A DNA stretch of 64,000 nt. It comes from Halomonas sp. (GTDB lineage Bacteria > Pseudomonadota > Gammaproteobacteria > Pseudomonadales > Halomonadaceae). This document shows, piece after piece, positions 25,031 through 34,617 of the stretch (positions are counted from its first letter, which is position 1; each line of letters starts with the position of its first letter). A model generated the notes under the pieces. It saw only the letters and a list, made by a program, of their open reading frames with translations. It was not told the origin of the DNA and did no database searches. The position numbers were made by a program, and so were the translations under genes. The stretch covers positions 1 to 64,000 of the forward strand of contig NZ_JAJUFQ010000021.1 in assembly GCF_029263665.1 (NCBI RefSeq), written 5' to 3'.

Positions 25031-28000
25031 TTATGACACCTCCTCCTGGCCTTTGGCTTTTTCCAACCAAAGGGCGATGTCCTCGTCGCTGAACATATCG
25101 TCTCTGGTGCTTTCTCCGTAGCGCATGGTGTCCAGCAAGTCCATGAAGCGTGGATGATCGAGCATGAACTGAGCCGCTTCCTGCTCTTGAGGACTCCAGT
25201 TACCTTCCTCACCCTTGGCGATCTTTTTCAGGTCATCAATACTGACGATCATATCTCCGCCAAATTGCTGTCCCCACGCTGTCCAGCTTCCATCAATGAC
25301 ATCGATGATATCGCGATTTTCTTCATAGAAAGATGCTCCAAATACACTAAGGGCATTGTTATGAAGCGCTTCATTGAGGCGGTTGCTCGATGAACCATTT
25401 TCCGATGGCGTCGAGATAAAATTTTCCCACTCGCTTTGCTGGTATTTGAAAATGCTCTCGTCCATAGGTGCATCGCGACCACCATAGTGATGAAAGGAGT
25501 AGCGTGCATATTCGACCTTGTCACCCCAGTCTGACTGCAGCAGGCCAATATTGGCCAGATCCTTGAACCACTGGCCTTCCTTGTCAGTGGCCTGCTGTTT
25601 TTTATCATGCTCGACAAAGAAGCTGATGATGCTGCCAATCACCCCCAATACGGCAGTAAGGAGAAACAGCGGACCTGTAAGCGCGGCCCCGAGCGTACTC
25701 CCCATGAAGCCTGCTACACCGCTTGCACCTGCAATGAGACCGATGCCACCGGTAGCCACATCTATACCGCCCTGGGCCTTGGTGAGCTCGTGCCCCGACT
25801 GAATGCCATTGTTGATGGTAAAGGCCCCGAGGACGATGCCGGCGATGCCCCCTGCAATATCGGTAGCAGGTCCAATAACCTTCAGGGCAGAAGCGGCCAG
25901 CTTGGACGCAATGCCTGGTGCCACCTTGGCGCCGCCCTTGGTTTCAATGGATTCAGATATCAGGCTTTCGAGCTTATCCCCATTGGGGAAGTCCGAGTAC
26001 ACGGCTTCCTTCATGGAAGAATAATTAGTTGAAAGCTTTTCATAGATGGCTTTTTTAATATCTTCTGATATCGGTGTTCCTGCAGCATTTTTAAACTTTC
26101 CAAGATCGATGCTCTTGTCCTTTCCCCATATTTCAGGAACGGATTTATCCAGACCAAGGAAATCTATCAGATTACCTTTTCCAAGGGTTTCTGCTACGGC
26201 ACTACCGAGTTTGACGAAGTGTTCTGAACCACCGGCAAAGCTGAGAAAATCTCTTGCAATTCCGAGGCGCTCCAAGGGCTCGTCACCAAGCTGCCCACCC
26301 TTGCCAACCAACTGATAAATACCTGAGAAAAGGGAGACACCACTGCTGAGTGAGCCAAGAAGTCCCTTCTGGTTGAGAAAATCAAGAATCTTACCGATAT
26401 TTCCACGCTCAGCCACAGAGAGATATGTCCCGGAGGCGAGAGCCGTATTGATATCCGCCTGACTGATCTTGCCGTGCCACTCAAACTTTTCTCCCAGCTC
26501 CTTGAGCGCCTTATCCACATCCCCTGCGGTCTTGTTGTTTCCAAGCGTCTCGTTGATGAATTTTTCATAGGTGGATTGAAGTCGGCGGGGCATATCAATC
26601 CCACCCTTGATCAATCCCTTGATGAGCAAGAAAAGGTCCTTGGTGGCTAGGGCCTGATTCTCTTCTGTCACCTTGCTTGCGTCACCCATGATGGCATTAA
26701 GGTCGACGATCAATGCATCACGCTGGATCTTTTGTGCTGCACGAGTTGCGGCATCTTCATCGAATACCGCGAGGGAGCTGAGCACGTTGTTCAAGTCTTG
26801 CATTGCTGCTTCATCAAGCCCCTGGTTTTTCAGGGACTCAAGGTATTTTATATACTCTGGATTTTCGACGAGATCTCTCAGCTGGCTTTCAATCTGTTCC
26901 TTGTTATCAAGCTTGGTCAGGGCGCTGTTGATCTTTTTCTTGTAATCACTATGAATGGTTTCATTGCTGAACAAGGATGTCAGCTCTTCTACAAGCTTGG
27001 GGCCGTCAATGATGTCGTGCATATCGGCGGCAGTCAGTTGGGTGGGGTCATCGTCGAATTTTCTGGTTGTTCCAACGACAAGGTCGCCAAATATCTTGTC
27101 AACCTTTTCTTCATAGCCGGTGATGGAGTGGCCATTCTGGTAGGCCGCTTGTGCTTCTATCGCAATGACCAATTTAGCGCGTGGATCATCCTTGTTGATC
27201 TTTCCGTCTTCAAGAAGCTGACGATAGTCGTCGAGCAAGGACTTTGTGGCTAACTCACCAACGCTCATGGTGGGAGAGCCATTGTCGTTTTCATCGACAT
27301 GGACGCCAGTGTCCATATTCATGACATCTATGTCGCTTGGCTTGGGAAGGCCAAAGGCCTCACGGCCCGTGTCACGAGTGCTATCTATATTGAACCAACT
27401 ATTCGACGTTTCGCTGACCTTGTCATAGAGCTGTGGGCTGATTTCTTTGGAAACAATGAATTTTCCTTCGCTTGTTTCATAGCGGATCAAGCCATTACCC
27501 AGTTCTTCTACACTGCCAACAACCGTAATATCACCCTGCTCAAGGTAGTCATTGGGACCAGAAAGCTGGTAGCCATCCTGTATGCTGTCACTGATGATGT
27601 CGTGAGTTTCTTTGGCTTGCTCCACCTTGCCGAATAGTTCAGGCGTCAGGTCCTTTGACACAACTACCTTGTCACCACTCTCGGTCTGATAGGTGATTAT
27701 GTCGGCGCCGATTTCGAGCTGCTTGTACTGAGTAGGTCCTGGTGCCGTGTCATTGTGACCAGCAAGCGTTGCCCCATTTCTCTCGGCCTGCTCAATTGCA
27801 CCACGCTTGTCAGGGTTGGTGAGTATTTCATGCATGCCGCTGAGGTAGGTGTATAGGTCGGGGTTGCTGTCATACGACACGATCACCTTGTCATCGCCAT
27901 TCTGGTAGCGTATCAGACCCGGTCCCATTTCCCCCTCGGGTCCCACAGTAGTACCTGCGACAGGAGGCCAGGAGGTTTCTTGGCCACCCAGCCGATAGCC

Positions 28001-28417
28001 TTGCTCTTCGCTTTTATTGATTCCCTTCAACTGCGCGTAGTCATGACTGACTTTGGCATACAGCTCAGGGGTGTCGCGATCGCTGATAACGAACTTCTCA
28101 CCTTTCTGATTTTCGTAGCGGATCAGTCCTGGCGCGACTTCATCAGGTGGACCGATGTACAAGTAATCGATTGGTGTCTGTTCACCTTCAGCATCGGTTT
28201 CTGCATGCTGATAGCCTTCGTTTTCGCTTTTTGAAATACCCTCGCGCAGCGTTTCATCGCTACCTGCCTCCTTCTCATGCGAGGCAGGATCAGGATCTTT
28301 CGCCGTCTTGTTTTTCAGACTCAAGTCATCAAGCGTCTTTTTCCATAGCGTTTGGTTGTCCGTATTATGCGAACCTACTGGTGAATGACTTGAGACTGAA
28401 TGATTTGGTGTTGTCAT
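25031..28417 (-). CDS. Large repeat-bearing protein with hydrophobic core segment (translocator-like, unassigned)
   Basis: The product has 1128 residues and I cannot assign it with certainty. It has no Sec signal peptide; the first 60 residues are Ser/Thr/Asn-rich. Residues 68-334 hold four similar modules of 67-75 residues (see the repeat entry). A helical middle follows. About residues 829-936 form a long glycine- and alanine-rich hydrophobic stretch ending LTAVLGVIGSIISFFVE. The tail has two possible EF-hand-like segments (DGSWTAWGQQFGGDMIVSIDDLKKIA and LLDTMRYGEST with MFSDEDIALWLE). This plan recalls HrpF/NolX/HrpK translocators of type III secretion or pore-forming toxins, but no secretion genes are nearby. 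Codon use is more AT-rich than in the neighbours, suggesting transfer. A 63-residue gene lies upstream on the same strand. Confidence 0.7.
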   Translation of the reverse strand: MTTPNHSVSSHSPVGSHNTDNQTLWKKTLDDLSLKNKTAKDPDPASHEKEAGSDETLREGISKSENEGYQHAETDAEGEQTPIDYLYIGPPDEVAPGLIRYENQKGEKFVISDRDTPELYAKVSHDYAQLKGINKSEEQGYRLGGQETSWPPVAGTTVGPEGEMGPGLIRYQNGDDKVIVSYDSNPDLYTYLSGMHEILTNPDKRGAIEQAERNGATLAGHNDTAPGPTQYKQLEIGADIITYQTESGDKVVVSKDLTPELFGKVEQAKETHDIISDSIQDGYQLSGPNDYLEQGDITVVGSVEELGNGLIRYETSEGKFIVSKEISPQLYDKVSETSNSWFNIDSTRDTGREAFGLPKPSDIDVMNMDTGVHVDENDNGSPTMSVGELATKSLLDDYRQLLEDGKINKDDPRAKLVIAIEAQAAYQNGHSITGYEEKVDKIFGDLVVGTTRKFDDDPTQLTAADMHDIIDGPKLVEELTSLFSNETIHSDYKKKINSALTKLDNKEQIESQLRDLVENPEYIKYLESLKNQGLDEAAMQDLNNVLSSLAVFDEDAATRAAQKIQRDALIVDLNAIMGDASKVTEENQALATKDLFLLIKGLIKGGIDMPRRLQSTYEKFINETLGNNKTAGDVDKALKELGEKFEWHGKISQADINTALASGTYLSVAERGNIGKILDFLNQKGLLGSLSSGVSLFSGIYQLVGKGGQLGDEPLERLGIARDFLSFAGGSEHFVKLGSAVAETLGKGNLIDFLGLDKSVPEIWGKDKSIDLGKFKNAAGTPISEDIKKAIYEKLSTNYSSMKEAVYSDFPNGDKLESLISESIETKGGAKVAPGIASKLAASALKVIGPATDIAGGIAGIVLGAFTINNGIQSGHELTKAQGGIDVATGGIGLIAGASGVAGFMGSTLGAALTGPLFLLTAVLGVIGSIISFFVEHDKKQQATDKEGQWFKDLANIGLLQSDWGDKVEYARYSFHHYGGRDAPMDESIFKYQQSEWENFISTPSENGSSSNRLNEALHNNALSVFGASFYEENRDIIDVIDGSWTAWGQQFGGDMIVSIDDLKKIAKGEEGNWSPQEQEAAQFMLDHPRFMDLLDTMRYGESTRDDMFSDEDIALWLEKAKGQEEVS
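27416..28216 (-). repeat. Four degenerate ~70-residue repeats within the 1128-residue protein
   Basis: Modules at residues 68-123, 140-193, 215-265 and 282-334 share the pattern GY-x-L-x-G, then G-x-G-L-I-x-Y, then G-x-K-(x)-V-S and P-x-L-(Y/F)-x-K-V. Examples are GLIRYENQKGEKFVISDRDT, GLIRYQNGDDKVIVSYDSNP, DIITYQTESGDKVVVSKDLT and GLIRYETSEGKFIVSKEISP. They are protein-level repeats; the DNA has diverged. Confidence 0.85.
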
Positions 28418-28590
28418 GGTGCATTCCTGCCAGGCTGAGGGAGGACAAGCAAGTACCGGGTATTGTGCTTTTATATATGCTATTTAGACTATCCATTTCA
28501 GCCAGGTTCAGAGTATATCCTCAATGGAGAATATTCTGTGGTTAGAAGGAAAGTATTGATATGAGAAGGAAACTTTACTGGTGTTATGGG

Positions 28591-28625
28591 GATTTCCGCC
28601 AACCATCCAGATGGTGGCGGAAATC
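28591..28625 (-). terminator. Hairpin after the 63-residue gene
   Basis: GATTTCCGCC and GGCGGAAATC form a perfect stem about 45 bases past the stop of the small gene on the minus strand, before the large gene. It could reduce read-through into the 1128-residue gene. Confidence 0.5.
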
Positions 28626-28668
28626 ACAGGCTAGGGGTATGGCCACTACCCACCAGATATTGATGGCA

Positions 28669-28860
28669 TCAGTTATTGGGCCGAGATGACCTTGCAGTAT
28701 CAACCTCTGTATTGCCTTCAGTCTTGGCCTTGCTCACTTCCATGGATTTTTTTGCAGCTTCTTCGAATACCTGCTTTAGCTGGTTGACATCGATGCCTCC
28801 GCCACTACCAGCCCCTTCTACGGCAGCTTCTTTTCTTGACTTCAATTCGAAAAATGACAT
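28669..28860 (-). CDS. Small uncharacterised protein, 63 residues
   Basis: The start at 28860 is chosen because GGAGG lies 6 bases upstream of it. The protein begins MSFFELKSRKEAAVEGAG, has a glycine-rich patch (GSGGG), a helix DVNQLKQVFEEAAKKSMEVSKAK and a polar tail. There is no signal peptide and no cysteine. I do not recognise it. It lies 250 bases upstream of the 1128-residue gene on the same strand and could be a partner such as a chaperone or co-secreted protein. That is inference from position only. The 291 bases upstream of it, to 29151, hold no gene. Confidence 0.6.
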   Translation of the reverse strand: MSFFELKSRKEAAVEGAGSGGGIDVNQLKQVFEEAAKKSMEVSKAKTEGNTEVDTARSSRPNN

Positions 28861-29151
28861 GGGAGCCTCCATTGCTTTTATTCAAATTTTATCTTGTTCA
28901 ATAGGCAGTAAAGATATGAATATCTTTTGAATAAGAGGTATAGATATACGATCATCATTTACCGCTCATCATAAAGACTAGAAGAAGGGATTGTTTCTCA
29001 CCATGACAAAACCACGGTTTTTTTAAAAGCAATAGATAATGTTAGCTAATTGATTTTTATAGAAAACTTGTTCCTGTGCGGTATCAATTTAACAAAATCA
29101 CCGATGGAACCCAGGAAATAACACCGTAATGGTAGAACTCCCGAAGCGCCG

Positions 29152-31344
29152 TTAACCGGCGCCTACGATGAGCCTTTCAGAGGTTTCTCTAAGGGGAGCA
29201 AGCTGGCGGCAGATCAGGGCCAGCTGTATCTGCAGCAGGCGCTTGGCATCTTCTGGTGCCTCTTCTGCAAGCGTGTCCTGTGCATTGGCTTCAACTTCCC
29301 ATTGGGTGTCATCCAGTTCAATGGGGTGGCGCTGCGTCAATTGTGTAGCCAAGGTCTCCAGTGCAACGGCAACGCTTTCCACGCATTCCAGCCACTGCTT
29401 GTCCTGTGTCTGGTCCAGGCGAGTCTCCCCACGATGGGCGCCCAGTGCCGAAAGGTAATTCAGCAGCGTATGGGAATGCACCAGGAAGCGCAGCCCGATA
29501 TCGGCATCGCGCCGGAAATGCCCCGGCTCCTGCTGGATATTGCCTAGCAGGGTTGCGAGCGCAGCATCCGCATTATGTGCATTGCGTCGTGCCAGACGGT
29601 ACGCCAGGTCATCGCGCTTCCCCTGTGCATATTGAGCAACAATTTCCCGCAGGTAAGCAGCGCTGTTCGTTAATGTGAAAGCCGCCTGTTGATGCAGGCT
29701 ACGCCCCTGCCAGTCGGGTAGCACCAGCATCACGGCCAGACCCGCAATCGCGGCGCCAATCAGCGTATCGAACAGGCGAGGCCAGATCAGGCCAAAGCCG
29801 TCGCCGACTTGGTTGAAACAGCACAATACCATCAGGGTGATGAAGGCTGTTGCCAGCGTGTAGCGGCGTGCTCGGGTGGCGAAGAAGGCAACACCAGCAA
29901 CAACGGCAATCAGTGCCTGCATGGACTCCGCCGGAAATAGCGTAATCAGTGCCCAGCCAGCGACCAGCCCCAGGATGGTCCCTTGAATGCGCTGGCGCAG
30001 AAAGCGTTGTGTCGCACCAAAGCTGGGGCGGCACACAAACACACTGGTCAGCAGTATCCAGTAGCCTTGTGTCGGGTGAATCCAGTGCAGCACACCGTAT
30101 CCCACTGTCAGCGTCACACTGAGCCGCAATGCATGGCGAAAGATGGGTGAAGACGGTGTCAGGTGGTGGTGGATTCTCTCTGCGACATCCCGCCAGCCGT
30201 TGGGGGAACGGTCGTAAAGACTGTTGTCTTCGTCTTCCGCCAGTGCGTCCGGGTTATAGGCACTGGCCAGACGCGCTTCCAGCGTCGCCAGATTATCGGC
30301 CAATGCGTTGAGCGATCGTAACAACCCAAGCCACTCACTGCGCTGCTGTGCTCGCAGATGATCCAACGAAGCGTATAGATCCTCCAGCGCTTGGGCGCTC
30401 TGGCTATGATCAAAAGGGCGGTTCAGCAACAGTGCCTTGCTTAATGCCTGGCAAGCCTGTCCCTGTTGATTCAGGAGACGCTGGACACGAAACAGGATGT
30501 CATGGTGAAAGAAGGCTCCTGCCAGTTCGCCATAGGGGGTATGGGACGAACTGGCGCGCTCATGAATGTCCTGGGCAATGAAGTAGAGGCGCAGGTAACG
30601 GTTCAGCTTGGATCTGCCGTTCTGGTGTTCCAGGCGTCGAAAGATCATCTCCTTGGCCTGGTTGAGCGCCTCGACCACGCGCCGATTCTGCTGTGCCAGC
30701 GCCAAGCGCTGGCCTTCTACATCCATGTCTCGCAATGGTTCGAACAGCGTTGCCTTCAGCTGCAGGTAAACGCCTAGTTCGCGAAATACTTTTGCAATGC
30801 TCAGCTTGATAGGGTGGCGAGAAAAAAACGCACACCAGATCACGGAAATGATGCCATACCAGGCGGCTCCGAGTACCAGCAGCAGCGGCTCGTGCCAGAG
30901 TTCTCCCATGGAGACACCGCCCCGCTGCTCTATGCTGATCATGGTGTAGATCGCCAGGATCAGGGTCGCTGTGGCGATAGTGGCATAGCGCTGGTTCACC
31001 GCGCCCAGCATGGTCATACCAAAGGTAGAGACGGCCAGCCCCACGACAAACCACCAAGGATGGGAAAAGGTCAGCTCCACGGCCAGTGCGGCCACAGTGA
31101 AGCAGACCAGGGTGACCAGTAATGCCTGCAGTCGTCCCTTCCAGCTATCGTCAGTTTCTGCCAGCGCACTGGCGATGATGCCAAGAAACAACGGCGTCAA
31201 TTTGCTCATGTCGCCTAGCTGCCAGCACAGCGCCATCACGCTGCCCAGCGCAAGGAAGACGCGCAGACTGTAGGTAAAGGAAGAGAGCGTCCATAAGCGA
31301 CGCAGGGTTTGATCAAGAGAAGGGAACAGTCGCGCAGAGGTCAT
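29152..31344 (-). CDS. YccS/FUSC-family inner membrane protein
   Basis: The product has 730 residues, close to E. coli YccS. Two blocks of hydrophobic helices (about residues 15-180 and 400-530) surround a long cytoplasmic helical region, the FUSC-family plan. The motif WIHPTQGYWILLTSVFVCRPSFGATQRFLRQRIQGTILG (second block) is characteristic. The family includes aromatic-acid exporters such as AaeB, but YccS itself has no proven substrate. It is monocistronic, 140 bp from fhs. Confidence 0.85.
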   Translation of the reverse strand: MTSARLFPSLDQTLRRLWTLSSFTYSLRVFLALGSVMALCWQLGDMSKLTPLFLGIIASALAETDDSWKGRLQALLVTLVCFTVAALAVELTFSHPWWFVVGLAVSTFGMTMLGAVNQRYATIATATLILAIYTMISIEQRGGVSMGELWHEPLLLVLGAAWYGIISVIWCAFFSRHPIKLSIAKVFRELGVYLQLKATLFEPLRDMDVEGQRLALAQQNRRVVEALNQAKEMIFRRLEHQNGRSKLNRYLRLYFIAQDIHERASSSHTPYGELAGAFFHHDILFRVQRLLNQQGQACQALSKALLLNRPFDHSQSAQALEDLYASLDHLRAQQRSEWLGLLRSLNALADNLATLEARLASAYNPDALAEDEDNSLYDRSPNGWRDVAERIHHHLTPSSPIFRHALRLSVTLTVGYGVLHWIHPTQGYWILLTSVFVCRPSFGATQRFLRQRIQGTILGLVAGWALITLFPAESMQALIAVVAGVAFFATRARRYTLATAFITLMVLCCFNQVGDGFGLIWPRLFDTLIGAAIAGLAVMLVLPDWQGRSLHQQAAFTLTNSAAYLREIVAQYAQGKRDDLAYRLARRNAHNADAALATLLGNIQQEPGHFRRDADIGLRFLVHSHTLLNYLSALGAHRGETRLDQTQDKQWLECVESVAVALETLATQLTQRHPIELDDTQWEVEANAQDTLAEEAPEDAKRLLQIQLALICRQLAPLRETSERLIVGAG

Positions 31345-31483
31345 TGGGCATTATTATAGGTACGGGATTTAGACCAAAGTATAACGAATGTGGCTCTGTT
31401 GCTGAATAGTGCCATTTGCCCATTCATGAGGTCCATCGACGACTCAAGCGAAGGTATCCGACGCTCGAGTCGGAACCCCTGCC

Positions 31484-33211
31484 TCAGTTGAGATTGATCG
31501 TTTCTCCATCCTCGTCGATATCGATGCGAGTAGCGGCCGGTGATGTGCTGAGCCCGGGCATGGTGCGTATATCACCGGCAAGTGCATAGACGAAACCGGC
31601 TCCGGCAGAAAGGCGCACTTCGCGCACCGGCAGGCGCCATCCTGTGGGGGCGCCGAGTTGCTTTGGATCGGCGGAGAGCGACTGGTGCGTCTTGGCGATG
31701 CATACCGGCAGGTTGCCATGCCCTTGGCGTTGCCAAGTATCGAGTCGCTCACGGGCCTGGGGAGCGAAGTCGACACCATTGGCACCATAGAGGCGAGTCG
31801 CGATACGCCCGATCTTGTCGGCCAACGGCAACTCGGCAGGGTAGAGGAAGTGAAAGTCGCTTTTGCTCTCGGCGGCTTCCGCTATCGCTTCGGCCAGGGC
31901 CAGGGCTCCCTCTCCGCCATCACGTACATGAGTGGAGACCTCTGCACGTACGCCTACCGAGGCGGTCAGTTCACGGATTGCTGCGTGCTCGCTGGGGTGA
32001 TCGCTGGGAAAGGCGTTGATGGCCACCACTGGAGTGAGGCCGTGGGCGCGTACATTATCGATTTGCTTGAGCAGGTTGGCGCCGCCTTCGAGCACTTCAT
32101 CCGGATGCTCCGCCAACAGCGAGGCAGGCAAGGGCTGACCAGCGACCACCTGATGGCGACCGCTGTGATACTTGAGGGCACGCACCGTGACCACCAGCAC
32201 GGCAGCATCGGGTGTCAGGCCGGAGGTGCGGCACTTGATATTGAAAAAGCGCTCCGCGCCCATGTCGGCACCAAAGCCTGCCTCGGTGACCAGGAAGTCA
32301 CTGGTGTGCAGGCCGATGTGGTCGGCGATGATCGAGGAGTTGCCGTGGGCGATATTGCCGAAGGGGCCTGCGTGGATCAGTGCTGGAGCGTGTTCCAGTG
32401 TCTGCAGCAGGTTGGGCTTGAGTGCCTCCTTGAGCAATACCGTCATGGCACCGGCAGCGCCGATATGTTCGGCAGTGACTGCCTGCCCTTCACGGTCCAG
32501 TCCCACTATCAGACGACCCAGCCGTCGGCGCAGGTCGGCAAGCGAATCCGCCAGGGCCAGTACGGCCATGACCTCGGAAGCCGCGGTGATCTCGAAGCCT
32601 CCCTGGCGGGGCATGCCATTTCCACGGCCTCCCAGGCCCAGCACGATGTTCCTCAGCGCGCGGTCGTTGAGGTCGATGACTCTCTGCCAATGGATCTCGC
32701 GAGGGTCCAGCTCGGGCGCCAGGCGATGATGCAGGTGGTTGTCCACCATGGCTGCCAGCAGGTTGTGGGCTGCTGCCACGGCATGCAGGTCGCCTGTCAG
32801 GTGCAGGTTGATGCGCTCCATGGGCAGCACCTGGCTGTAGCCACCACCGGTCGCCCCGCCCTTGAGCCCGAGGGTGGGGCCCATGGAGGGCTGGCGCAAG
32901 GCCACGGTGGCGGTGTATCCCAGGCGTTGTAGTCCTTGCACCAAGCCGATGGCGGTCGTCGTCTTTCCCTCGCCGGGTGGGGTCGGGGTCATCGAAGTCA
33001 CTACCACGTAACGTCCCCGCGGACGCTGGCTCAGGACTGACATGGCTAGCAGGTCGATCTTGGCGATGCCTCGTCCGTAAGGTTCCACTGCCTCGCCTGG
33101 CAGATCCAGATGGTGGGCAATCTCCTCGATTGGCCAGAGCCTGGCAGCCCGGGCAATGCTCAAATTGTCGCTCGCCCCTGCCGGGACCTGTTCGCTTGCC
33201 TGGATGGCCAT
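31484..33211 (-). CDS. fhs: Formate-tetrahydrofolate ligase
   Basis: The start at 33211 is preferred because GGGGGAGG lies 7 bases upstream; the frame stays open to 33304. The product has 575 residues, near the usual 555-560. The ATP loop TPTPPGEGKTTTAIGLVQGL and the folate-site segments LRQPSMGPTLGLKGGATGGGYSQV and FGNIAHGNSSIIAD are intact. The enzyme makes 10-formyl-THF from formate, THF and ATP. Its setting beside demethylation genes suggests recovery of formate or formaldehyde released from methylated amines. A GlxA/GbdR-like regulator gene is divergent, about 270 bp away. Confidence 0.93.
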   Translation of the reverse strand: MAIQASEQVPAGASDNLSIARAARLWPIEEIAHHLDLPGEAVEPYGRGIAKIDLLAMSVLSQRPRGRYVVVTSMTPTPPGEGKTTTAIGLVQGLQRLGYTATVALRQPSMGPTLGLKGGATGGGYSQVLPMERINLHLTGDLHAVAAAHNLLAAMVDNHLHHRLAPELDPREIHWQRVIDLNDRALRNIVLGLGGRGNGMPRQGGFEITAASEVMAVLALADSLADLRRRLGRLIVGLDREGQAVTAEHIGAAGAMTVLLKEALKPNLLQTLEHAPALIHAGPFGNIAHGNSSIIADHIGLHTSDFLVTEAGFGADMGAERFFNIKCRTSGLTPDAAVLVVTVRALKYHSGRHQVVAGQPLPASLLAEHPDEVLEGGANLLKQIDNVRAHGLTPVVAINAFPSDHPSEHAAIRELTASVGVRAEVSTHVRDGGEGALALAEAIAEAAESKSDFHFLYPAELPLADKIGRIATRLYGANGVDFAPQARERLDTWQRQGHGNLPVCIAKTHQSLSADPKQLGAPTGWRLPVREVRLSAGAGFVYALAGDIRTMPGLSTSPAATRIDIDEDGETINLN

Positions 33212-33478
33212 CGGCATGCCTCCCCCAGCTCTGTATGCAACCTTTCGCTCTGTCGTACAACTCCAGTTCTTTAGTACAGCCTTCAGCTCAGTATCGCGCG
33301 CCATTCGGCATGAGGTTGCCTGGTGGCGTCAATGGCCTTGGGCACAGCGACATATGCGGTGAACAATGAGCGTGGCGTTGGTCAAAGGAATAGGCTATGC
33401 CTAGTGGGATGGTTTGCGGAGATGGTTCTGTGGAGAGGGTTCTGTCGCCGTCTGCACCCGAGAGTGGAAGGAGGTGTG

Positions 33479-34558
33479 ATGTCAACCTCCATACCGGCCA
33501 AGGGACACTATGATATCGGCTTCCTGCTGCTGCCGGGCTTTTCCCAGCTTGCCTTTACCTCGGCGCTGGAGCCGCTGCGCATGGCCAATCATCTGGCCGA
33601 CCGCATTCTCTACACTTGGCACCTCGTGAGTCGCGATGGGGCGGCCGTGACGGCCAGCAATAATGTGGCCACCGCGGTGGATCAAGCGCTGGAACCCATG
33701 CCGGCACTGGATCTGTTGCTGGTATGTGGTGGTCTCGAGGTCCAGCGTTACGATGATCGTGCGACCCTGTCATGGCTCCGGCGACTGGCTGAACGGCGCA
33801 TTCCCCTGGGCGCGGTGTGTACCGGTGGCTACGTGCTGGCTCGAGCGGGGCTGCTGGATGGCTATCGCTGTACCCTGCATTGGGAACACATATCCAGCCT
33901 TCATGAGGCACAACGTTTCCCCAACGTGACCTTCACCTCTCAGCTGTTCGTCATGGACCGCGATCGCTATACCTGCTCGGGAGGCATCGCTCCCCTGGAC
34001 ATGATGCTCAACCTGATTGGTCGCCAGCAGGGACTGGCGCTGGCCGAGTCGATTGCCGAGGAGTTCATTCACGAACGTATTCGCGGGGTGACCGATCGCC
34101 AGCGTATGCCGCTGAGGCTTCGGCTGGGCCACAGCCATCCCAAGCTGGAGGAGGTGGCCAATCTGATGGATGCCAATCTCCAGGAACTGCTGGGGCTCGA
34201 TGAACTGGCCAGTTATGCCGGGCTATCGCGGCGTCAACTGGAGCGATTGTTTCAACGCTATGTGGGCTGTCCACCGCTCAGGTTCTACCTGGAATTACGG
34301 CTGGCTCGAGCCCGCCTGCTGTTGTTGCAGACCCATATGCCGATTACCGAGGTGGCCCTGGCCTGCGGCTTCGTTTCGCCGACGCACTTCACCAAGTGCT
34401 ATCACGACCATTTCGGTCACTCTCCGAGCAGTGAGCGCAAGCGCCGCCACGAGCGCCAGGCCGATCTTATCGAGCCGTCCGAGGTCAAGGCGCTGTCGGA
34501 AAATGACAGCCAGCCACCGCTGGATGGCGCAGGGGAAAGCGAAGACGTGCTCTCCTAG
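33479..34558 (+). CDS. GlxA-family AraC-type regulator (GbdR-like)
   Basis: The start at 33479 follows GGAAGGAGG. The product has 359 residues. The N-terminal DJ-1/PfpI-like domain (residues 10-190) begins YDIGFLLLPGFSQLAFTSALEPLRMAN and has GAVCTGGYVLARAGLLDG around the nucleophile elbow. The C-terminal AraC double helix-turn-helix contains LDELASYAGLSRRQLERLFQRYVG and PITEVALACGFVSPTHFTKCYHDHFG. In Pseudomonas, GbdR of this type senses glycine betaine and dimethylglycine and switches on their catabolism; the neighbouring dimethylglycine-type dehydrogenase and GcvT-like genes fit the same role. Related regulators sense carnitine, arginine or sarcosine, so the ligand is inferred. Confidence 0.8.
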   Translation: MSTSIPAKGHYDIGFLLLPGFSQLAFTSALEPLRMANHLADRILYTWHLVSRDGAAVTASNNVATAVDQALEPMPALDLLLVCGGLEVQRYDDRATLSWLRRLAERRIPLGAVCTGGYVLARAGLLDGYRCTLHWEHISSLHEAQRFPNVTFTSQLFVMDRDRYTCSGGIAPLDMMLNLIGRQQGLALAESIAEEFIHERIRGVTDRQRMPLRLRLGHSHPKLEEVANLMDANLQELLGLDELASYAGLSRRQLERLFQRYVGCPPLRFYLELRLARARLLLLQTHMPITEVALACGFVSPTHFTKCYHDHFGHSPSSERKRRHERQADLIEPSEVKALSENDSQPPLDGAGESEDVLS

Positions 34559-34562
34559 GTTC

Positions 34563-34616
34563 GCATGCCTGGCCTAGGTTCATGCATGCCTGGCCTAGGT
34601 GTTTGCATGCCTGGGG
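34563..34616. repeat. 21-bp tandem repeat, about 2.6 units
   Basis: Units starting GCATGCCTGGCCTAGG begin at 34563, 34584 and 34605, exactly filling the 59-base gap between the convergent regulator and dehydrogenase genes. Each unit contains the palindromes GCATGC and CCTAGG. Confidence 0.85.
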
Positions 34617-34617
34617 C

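Noticed and set aside
25031..28860. Gabija or type III secretion locus near the giant protein
   Set aside because: No secretion apparatus, helicase or chaperone gene could be found; only the single-protein resemblance remains.
31658..32932. 424-residue plus-strand frame inside fhs
   Set aside because: It is a shadow of the conserved formate-THF ligase; residues read as reverse complement of its motifs.
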